In this document: in pieces, positions 58,721 through 64,000 of the stretch | Position numbering within the stretch: position 1 is the stretch's first letter | Layout of the letters: each line of letters opens with the position of its first letter | Assembly: GCF_008843165.1 (NCBI RefSeq) | Contig: NZ_CP044427.1 | Coordinates: 2,108,001 to 2,172,000 of the forward strand | Source: Ornithinimicrobium pratense | GTDB taxonomy: Bacteria > Actinomycetota > Actinomycetes > Actinomycetales > Dermatophilaceae | Length of the DNA stretch: 64,000 nucleotides | Direction of reading: 5' to 3' | Translations under genes and position numbers: made by a program | The notes under the pieces: generated by a model | The model's database searches: none | What the model was told of the DNA's origin: nothing | Seen by the model: only the letters and a program-made list of their open reading frames with translations

Positions 58721-59799
58721 TAGAGGTGGCCGCGCAGGATCACCCGGTGCGGGTCGGCCATGGTCCGCACGTCCTCGCGCGGGTCGTCCCGGTAGACCAC
58801 GATGTCGGCCGCCTCCCCCTCGGCGATGCCCGGTCTGCCCAGCCACTCCCGCGCCGCCCAGGTGGCTGCCCCGATCGCCTCCAGGTTGGACATCCCGGTC
58901 CGGGTCAGCGCCTCCACCTCACGGGCGACCAGCCCGTGCGGCAGCTGGCCACCGGCATCGGTGCCCACGTAGACCGGCACGCCGGCCTCCCGTGCCTTGG
59001 CCACCGTCTCGTAGCGGCGCTCGTACAGGTCCATCATGTGGTCGGCGTAGGTAGGGAACTTGCCCCGCCCCGCCTCGGCGAACTTGGGGAAGTTGTCGAT
59101 GTTGACCAGCGTGGGCACGATCGCGATCCGCTGGGCGGCGAAGGTGTCGATCGTCTCATCGGTCAACCCCGTCGCGTGCTCGATGCAGTCCGTCCCGGCC
59201 GCGGCGAAGTCGGCCAGCGACTGCTCCCCGAAGCAGTGCGCCGTCACCCGCGCCCCCTCCTCGTGCGCGGCGGTGATCGCCTCGGTGAGGATGTCGACCG
59301 GCCAGCACACCCCCAGGTCCCCGCTCTCCCGGTCCACCCAGTCACCGACCAGCTTCACCCACCCGTCCCCGTTGCGCGCCTCCTGACGCACGTACTCCAC
59401 CAGGTCCTCGGGCTCGATCTCCCAGGCGAAGTTGCGCAGATAGCGCTTCGTCCGGGCGATGTGCCGCCCGGCGCGGATCAGCCGCGGCAGGTCTTCGCGC
59501 TCCTGCACCCACCGGGTGTCGGCCGGGCTCCCGGCGTCTCGCAGCAATAGCGCGCCCGCGTCCCGGTCGGCCAGGGCATGCTCCTCGGCACGGGCGTCGT
59601 CGACCGCGCCGTGCGCCTCCAGCCCGACGTGGCAGTGGGCATCGACCAGCCCCGGCACGGCATACCCGTGGACGGTCTGCACCTCCCCCGACATCGGCGG
59701 GGTGAGGCTGACCACCCCCTCGATCACCCAGACCTCGTCCAGGACCTCCCCGGGACCGACCAGGACCGAGCCCTGGATGTGCAGCGCCGGTGCGCTCAT
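58717..59799 (-). CDS. Metal-dependent amidohydrolase (imidazolonepropionase-like)
   Basis: A 360-residue amidohydrolase. The HxH pair is at residues 55-57 (VDAHCHVGLE), a Lys about 149 (GWVKLVGDW) is positioned to bridge the metals, His about 188 and 208 (VTAHCFGE, DCIEHATG) and Asp281 (VGTDAGGQ) complete the site. This fits the imidazolonepropionase/prolidase-like subgroup; the substrate is unknown. A 12-mer copy lies in the gene (59655) and another just upstream of its start (59814). Confidence 0.88.
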   Translation of the reverse strand: MSAPALHIQGSVLVGPGEVLDEVWVIEGVVSLTPPMSGEVQTVHGYAVPGLVDAHCHVGLEAHGAVDDARAEEHALADRDAGALLLRDAGSPADTRWVQEREDLPRLIRAGRHIARTKRYLRNFAWEIEPEDLVEYVRQEARNGDGWVKLVGDWVDRESGDLGVCWPVDILTEAITAAHEEGARVTAHCFGEQSLADFAAAGTDCIEHATGLTDETIDTFAAQRIAIVPTLVNIDNFPKFAEAGRGKFPTYADHMMDLYERRYETVAKAREAGVPVYVGTDAGGQLPHGLVAREVEALTRTGMSNLEAIGAATWAAREWLGRPGIAEGEAADIVVYRDDPREDVRTMADPHRVILRGHLY

Positions 59800-59859
59800 C
59801 TCGCCTCCTTGCGGGTATGCCGTGCGCTCAGGTTAGCGAGTAGGTTCGGCCATGTGCTC

Positions 59860-60564
59860 ATGGACCGGGTCGACCTCACCGCGCTGCTCCGCGGGGCGGC
59901 GGGAGGGCGGTTCCCGCCGGTCGACGGCGGGGTCTCCCGGGCGCGGCCCTGGCGAGCGGGGGTGGAGGCCGCGGTGGCCTTCACCGGGCACGCGGTCCTG
60001 GCCGTCGCCGCCGAGGTGAGCGATGAGGCGCTGCTGCGGCTCGGGGTGCACGGCTACGGCGGCGTCCACGACCCCCGCCTGGTGGCGGCGCTGGCGGGTC
60101 AGGGCGAGATCGGGGTGCTCGACGTGCTGCTGGTCGCCCCGGCCACCGAACCGACCGCTCAGGCTCCGGGCCCCGAGACCCGTCCGGACAGCGACGTGCC
60201 CGTCGCGCCGCTCGTGACCCGGCCCGACCTGGCCTGCGCGGAACGGGCCCGCCATGCACACCTCTGGCGCGACGACGTGCGGGTCCTCGGCCTGCCCGAC
60301 CATGAGACCACTGGGCTGGCCACCCTGTCGCGCGGCATTGCGGGTCTGACGGAGGTCGGCATCCAGGCGGAGGACGGGGAGGCTGGACAACTCCTGGCCG
60401 GAGCCTTGGCCCGGGTGCCCCGCGGTGAGTTGGTGCTGGCCTCCGTGACGCCCGGCAACGCCCGCTCGTTGCGGTTCTTCCTCCGCCGCGGTTTCGTGCC
60501 GGTCGGCTCGGTGCAGCAATGGCGGCCTCGCCGCGTCCGACCTGTGGACGACGCGACAGGCTGA
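59860..60564 (+). CDS. GNAT-like hypothetical protein
   Basis: A 234-residue protein. The C-terminal segment LVLASVTPGNARSLRFFLRRGFVPVGSVQQW is the closing strand-helix of a GNAT fold, but the acetyl-CoA loop is weak, so it may be degenerate. The N-terminal half (LTALLRGAAGGRFPPVDGGVS) is unrecognised. ATG 59860 is a guess; a GTG six bases upstream is possible. It converges on the Mug gene. Confidence 0.65.
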   Translation: MDRVDLTALLRGAAGGRFPPVDGGVSRARPWRAGVEAAVAFTGHAVLAVAAEVSDEALLRLGVHGYGGVHDPRLVAALAGQGEIGVLDVLLVAPATEPTAQAPGPETRPDSDVPVAPLVTRPDLACAERARHAHLWRDDVRVLGLPDHETTGLATLSRGIAGLTEVGIQAEDGEAGQLLAGALARVPRGELVLASVTPGNARSLRFFLRRGFVPVGSVQQWRPRRVRPVDDATG

Positions 60565-60576
60565 CCAGGCCGCAGG

Positions 60577-61164
60577 TCAGCGCGCGAGCACCCTCGCCTC
60601 GCGGGCCGGGTGGGCGTAGGAGGCCGCCAGGGAGTCCACGGTCTCGTGCGCGTTGAGCCCGCTAGGGTTCGGCACCACCCAGAGCACCGCCTCCTCCAGC
60701 GGGTCGGCCTGGCGACCGGCCACGGCCGTGCGCACCCCGAAGGCGCTGCGGTATGCGGTGATGCCGGCCACCGCGACCACCCGGGGTCGCACCCTTCGCA
60801 CGGTCTCGCGCAGCCGCTGCCCGCCCTGGCGCAGTTCCTCCTTCGACAGCTCGTCGGCCCGCGCCGTGGCACGCGGCGCCAGGTTGGTGATCCCGATCCC
60901 CCGCCCGAGCAGGTGGGCCCGGTCCTCGTCGGTCATGCCGGCGGCGGGGTCGATGGCGTGCTCGATGATGCCGGCGCGCAGCAGCGCGGGGTAGAACCGG
61001 TTGACCGGGTGCGCGAAGTGGGTCTGGGTGGCTGCGGTCCACAGCCCTGGGTTGATGCCGACGAAGAGCAGACGCACCGCCGACCCGTCGGCGGGCAGCA
61101 GGTCAGGCACCTCCCTGTCCCGGAAGGACTCCAGCTCGGTTTTGGTGAATCGTCGGGTCGCCAC
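60577..61164 (-). CDS. mug: Mismatch-specific uracil/thymine DNA glycosylase (Mug/TDG-like)
   Basis: A 195-residue uracil-DNA glycosylase fold protein. VGINPGLWTAATQTHFAHPVN is the family-2 active-site motif, with Asn before Pro, and VVPNPSGLNAH is the DNA-intercalating loop. It removes U or T from G mismatches, relevant in a GC-rich genome. GTG 61164 fits the family length. Confidence 0.88.
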   Translation of the reverse strand: MATRRFTKTELESFRDREVPDLLPADGSAVRLLFVGINPGLWTAATQTHFAHPVNRFYPALLRAGIIEHAIDPAAGMTDEDRAHLLGRGIGITNLAPRATARADELSKEELRQGGQRLRETVRRVRPRVVAVAGITAYRSAFGVRTAVAGRQADPLEEAVLWVVPNPSGLNAHETVDSLAASYAHPAREARVLAR

Positions 61165-61213
61165 CCGGCCGAGCCTACGGTCCGAGTAGCAGGGCAGCGC
61201 AGCGTGGCAGAGC

Positions 61214-62410
61214 TCAGGTGGACAGCGCCACGGGGTCGGCTTCCCCCGGCCGCAGCCCCACCTGGTCCCAGGCCGACAGCAGCGCCTGCTCCTCCTCCGA
61301 GCCCACGCCATACCGGCCGGCTGCCACCTGCAGGGTGACCCGGGCGAAGGTCGCGAAGTCGCAGTCGCGGGGGATCAGCCCCCGCGTGGCCATGGTGTCG
61401 AACCACACCGTCCCGGCCCGCTCCCACGACCGGCCGCCCAGGGCGGTGGCGAAGAGGTGGAAGGCCCTGTTGGGGATGCCGGAGTTGATGTGCACGCCGC
61501 CGTTGTCGTGGTCGGCATCGTGCGGGAGGACGACGTAGTCGTCCATGTGCCCCGGCTGTGGGTCGGCGCCGAGTACGGGGTCGTCATAGGCCGTTCCCGG
61601 CGCGGCCATGGAGCGCAGCGCCACGCCCTGCACTCGGTCGGTGAACAGGTCGGCACCGATCAGCCAGTCGGCCTCGGCGACCGTCTCGTCCCGGACCCAC
61701 TGGCGCACCAGGGCGCCCCAGACGTCCGAGGCCGATTCGTTGAGCGCCCCGGACTGGCCGACGTAGGTCAGACCAGCGGTGTACTGGGTCATCCCGTGCG
61801 CCAGCTCGTGCGCGATGACGTCGATGCTGGCGGTGAAGCGGTGGAAGTAGACCCCGTCGCCGTCGCCGAAGACCATCTGCCGCCCGTCCCAGAAGGCGTT
61901 GGCGTAGTTGCGGGCGTAGTGGACGGTAGCGACCAACGGCATCCCCTGGCCGTCCAGCGAGTCCCAGCCGTAGACCCGGGCCAGCACCTCCCAGGTCGCG
62001 CCGAGCCCGTCGAAGGCCTCCTCGACGGCCGGCTCCCAGGGACCGTCGCCGGTCTCGGTGCGCACCAGCCGCCCGGGGAGCAGTGTGCCGTGCTCGGCGT
62101 CGTGCACCTGCCGGTCCGGCGCGGCATCCTCGGGCAGGGGGACGTGATCGGGCAGGGAGAGCACCTCCCCGGCCGGGGTGTTGGCCAGCCGCACGGGCGG
62201 CACCATGAGCCGCCCCTGCAGGGGTGCGTGGCCGCCCGGCCAGCGAGTGCCGAGCAGCTCCCTGCGCCCACGGGTGGCCTCGCCGTCCCGCAGCGCGAAC
62301 TCCAGGGCCGGGGCAAGCTCGGGCTCGGCCTGGGCGATCCGGCGCAGCAGGTAGCCGGGCACGATGCCGCAGCGTGCGTGGGGTCGATGGGTGCTGTGGG
62401 TGCCCTCCAT
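61214..62410 (-). CDS. M4-family metallopeptidase, protealysin-like
   Basis: A 398-residue thermolysin-fold enzyme. HELAH is at residues 201-205, the third ligand Glu is in NESASD (about 225) and the substrate His in VHINSG (about 307). There is no signal peptide. The short N-terminal CGIVPGYLLRRIAQ resembles the protealysin-type propeptide, whose Cys and Pro-Tyr motif block the active site in an intracellular zymogen. Protealysins have been linked to host or inter-bacterial interactions, but the substrate here is unknown. Confidence 0.88.
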   Translation of the reverse strand: MEGTHSTHRPHARCGIVPGYLLRRIAQAEPELAPALEFALRDGEATRGRRELLGTRWPGGHAPLQGRLMVPPVRLANTPAGEVLSLPDHVPLPEDAAPDRQVHDAEHGTLLPGRLVRTETGDGPWEPAVEEAFDGLGATWEVLARVYGWDSLDGQGMPLVATVHYARNYANAFWDGRQMVFGDGDGVYFHRFTASIDVIAHELAHGMTQYTAGLTYVGQSGALNESASDVWGALVRQWVRDETVAEADWLIGADLFTDRVQGVALRSMAAPGTAYDDPVLGADPQPGHMDDYVVLPHDADHDNGGVHINSGIPNRAFHLFATALGGRSWERAGTVWFDTMATRGLIPRDCDFATFARVTLQVAAGRYGVGSEEEQALLSAWDQVGLRPGEADPVALST

Positions 62411-62449
62411 GACCAGACTCTGCCACGCCCGGCCGACATACCTCTCGGA

Positions 62450-62629
62450 TCAGTCGCCGAGCAGCTCGCAGACCGGCGGGATGACCCGGGTGCCATAGAG
62501 CTCGATGGGGGACTGCGTGAGCTGGCTGTGCCGCATCGGCCGGCTGCCGGCACTTGAGGCCACAGCGGCCAGCTTCAGCGCCCGGGCGGTCGCGGCGATC
62601 TTTTGCGCGAGGGTCTCCAGGGAGCCAAC
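62450..62629 (-). pseudogene. C-terminal remnant of a luciferase-like (LLM) flavin monooxygenase
   Basis: Between stops at 62630-62632 and 62450-62452 the minus strand reads a 59-residue open stretch ending SQLTQSPIELYGTRVIPPVC then ELLGD, which resembles the C-terminal helices of F420/FMN-dependent LLM oxidoreductases of the CE1758 type. No start codon or N-terminal barrel is found upstream; the frame stops and then the repeat array begins. It is probably the tail of a deleted gene. The match is by pattern only. Confidence 0.5.
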
Positions 62630-62663
62630 CTAAAGGCGCCCCATTCCCCCGGCTCTAGCCTCG

Positions 62664-62742
62664 CACCGGCGACATGCTTTGTCTCCACCGGCGACACGGT
62701 CTGCCCGGGACACGGGATCACGGCGCGGGCCGTGTCGCCGGT
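62664..62742. repeat. Inverted units forming a long hairpin downstream of ffh
   Basis: CACCGGCGACA occurs twice at a 22-base period (62664 and 62686), opposite in orientation to the direct array that follows. The second copy pairs with the first direct unit: ACCGGCGACACGG (62687-62699) with CCGTGTCGCCGGT (62730-62742), 13 perfect pairs over a 30-base loop. On the ffh strand this lies about 100-170 bases after the stop and could act as a terminator. Confidence 0.6.
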
Positions 62743-62838
62743 CGGGGGCGAACCGCGTCGCCGGTCGGGGCAAACCGTGTCGCCGGTCGGGGGCAAACCG
62801 CGTCGCCGGTCGGGGCGAACCGCGTCGCCGGTCGGGGA
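62734..62838. repeat. Five tandem GTCGCCGGTCGGGG units, 22/23-bp period
   Basis: Copies start at 62734, 62757, 62779, 62802 and 62824, with periods alternating 23, 22, 23, 22. Between cores lies GCGAACCGC, CAAACCGT or similar. The last unit runs directly into the ffh stop codon. It is too short and too conserved between copies to be a CRISPR, and it is not open in a gene-like way. It may vary in copy number. Confidence 0.8.
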
Positions 62839-64000
62839 CTACTTCTTGTCCTGGTCCCCCAGGAACTTCTCGAAGCCCGCCGGCAGCTTGAGGCCGGCGA
62901 GATCGCCGCCCTGGCCGGAAGGCGTACCGGCCTCGTCCTGCCCCAGGGCTCCCGCGCCGAAGGCGCTCTCCAGTGAGGCCTCCCGGGCGGCCTGGGCCTT
63001 CTGCACTGCCTCCCGCTCCTGCTGCGCGCGCTTGGCCGGGTTGCCCGACTTGCCCTTTTTCTTCTGCGGGGTCTTGCTGCGCTTGCCGCCGGCGCCACCC
63101 ATCCCGGGCATCCCCGGCATCCCGGGCATCCCCGGCATCCCGCCCTTCTTCAGCTGGCGCATCATCTTCTGCGCCTCGGCGAAACGCTCGAGCAGCTGGT
63201 TGACCTCTGAGACCGAGACACCCGAACCCCGGGCGATGCGGGCCCGGCGCGAGCCGTTGATCTGCTTGGGGTGGTTGCGCTCGAAGGGAGTCATCGAGCG
63301 CACCATCGCCTCGACCCGGTCGAACTCCTTCTCGTCCAGGGAGTCCAGCTGGGCCCGCATCTGCTGCATCCCGGGCATCATCCCGAGCATCTGCTTCAGC
63401 GAGCCCATCCGCTTGATCGCCGACATCTGCTCAAGGAAGTCGTCGAAGGTGAAGTCCTCCTCGGAGAGGAACTTGCGGGTCATCTCCTGTGCCTGCACCC
63501 GGTCGAAGGCCTTCTCGGCCTGCTCAATCAAGGTCAGCACGTCACCCATGTCCAGGATGCGAGAGGCCATCCGGTCGGGGTGGAAGAGCTCGATGTCCTT
63601 CACGCCCTCGCCGGTGGAGGCGAACATGATCGGCTGTCCGGTCACCGTCGCGACCGACAGGGCCGCACCACCGCGGGCGTCACCGTCCAGCTTGGTCAGC
63701 ACCGAGCCGGTAATCCCCACGCCGTCTGCGAAGGCCTTGGCGGTCTCCACCGCCGCCTGCCCGATCATCGCGTCGATGACGAAGAGGACCTCGTGGGCGT
63801 TGGTCTCCAGCCGGATGTCGTGGGCCTGGCGCATGAGGTTGACATCCACGGCCAGCCGGCCGGCGGTGTCGATGATGACGACGTCGTGGCCCTTACGGCG
63901 AGCATCCTCGACACCGTCGACGGCGACGTCGACGGGGTCACCGAAGGAGCGGGTGCCCTCCCCAGACTCCAGGGCGGCGTCGTGGCCGAAGACGTTGCCA
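62839..64000 (-). CDS. ffh: Signal recognition particle protein Ffh (5-prime end outside window)
   Basis: The 387 visible codons read from the right edge with no break. VVIIDTAGRLAVD and VLTKLDGDARGGAAL are the SRP GTPase G3/G4 region; the methionine-rich M domain follows (MLGMMPGMQQM, then GRSRR-like RARIARGSGVSVSEVNQLLERF). The tail has MPGMPGMPG repeats and a Lys/Gly-rich end. Ffh with 4.5S RNA targets nascent membrane proteins. In most actinobacteria ffh is near rpsP; here about 9 kb of other genes lie between them. Confidence 0.96.
   Translation of the reverse strand, partial: GNVFGHDAALESGEGTRSFGDPVDVAVDGVEDARRKGHDVVIIDTAGRLAVDVNLMRQAHDIRLETNAHEVLFVIDAMIGQAAVETAKAFADGVGITGSVLTKLDGDARGGAALSVATVTGQPIMFASTGEGVKDIELFHPDRMASRILDMGDVLTLIEQAEKAFDRVQAQEMTRKFLSEEDFTFDDFLEQMSAIKRMGSLKQMLGMMPGMQQMRAQLDSLDEKEFDRVEAMVRSMTPFERNHPKQINGSRRARIARGSGVSVSEVNQLLERFAEAQKMMRQLKKGGMPGMPGMPGMPGMGGAGGKRSKTPQKKKGKSGNPAKRAQQEREAVQKAQAAREASLESAFGAGALGQDEAGTPSGQGGDLAGLKLPAGFEKFLGDQDKK

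Noticed and set aside
62734..62838. CRISPR array
   Set aside because: Units are 22/23 bp with nearly identical intervening bases, no true spacers, no leader and no cas genes.

Overview
The window is about 64 kb of very GC-rich (roughly 70 percent) actinobacterial chromosome. The gene content and order (infB-ylxR-nusA-rimP, proS, dxr-rseP-ispG, rpsB-tsf-pyrH-frr-cdsA-rlmN, xerC/dprA/comM/yraN, lepB-rnhB, trmD-rimM-KH-rpsP, ffh), the DUF2469 and DUF4081 families and a RamB-type regulator fit a high-GC member of the Micrococcales, most likely near Intrasporangiaceae/Ornithinimicrobiaceae. The family assignment is inference. No prophage, transposon, CRISPR array, tRNA or rRNA gene was recognised.

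Layout. Position 1-2722 (minus) is the infB operon: rimP-nusA-ylxR-infB, with infB running off the left end. From 2823 to 8370 (plus) lie a DUF4439 lipoprotein, an APH(6)-type kinase, a DUF255 thioredoxin-like protein and a CapA-family lipoprotein. From 8430 to 16603 are a TSUP transporter, proS, a cysteine-desulfurase-like enzyme, an esterase, a prolyl-oligopeptidase-family peptidase and a DUF4081 GNAT protein. From 16816 to 20233 is glpD-glpK. From 28712 down to 20230 (minus) is one apparently continuous train of nine genes: a WXG100-like protein, a WXG-headed helical protein, an EspG-like protein, dxr, rseP, ispG, a cupin-GNAT fusion, a kinase and an SRPBCC protein. Then come prpE, a LOG protein and a DinB protein. 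At 35015-32774 (minus) is a three-gene effector-like cassette: a WXG-like protein, a protein ending in an HExxH metallopeptidase-like domain, and a lipoprotein. From 40805 to 35079 (minus) is the ribosome and lipid housekeeping block rpsB-tsf, pyrH, frr, cdsA, rlmN.

The right half holds an aminotransferase, an RDD protein and xerC (plus), converging on M23 peptidase, dprA, comM and yraN (minus). These are followed by DUF2469-rnhB-lepB, rplS, serB, trmD-rimM and KH-rpsP. A glyoxylate-shunt island follows: the RamB-like regulator is divergent from aceA, with aceB next. It sits with an amidohydrolase, a GNAT protein, a Mug-like glycosylase and a protealysin-like M4 peptidase between rpsP and ffh, genes that are usually close neighbours in actinobacteria. 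The window ends inside ffh.

The signal that no single gene explains is a short word, GGTATGCC and its longer form GGTATGCCGTGC. It recurs about every 2.5 kb on both strands, in genes and between them, far above expectation. The two effector-like cassettes, one tied by 4-base overlaps to essential isoprenoid genes, and the 22/23-bp repeat array beside a luciferase-like gene remnant next to ffh are the other main points of interest.
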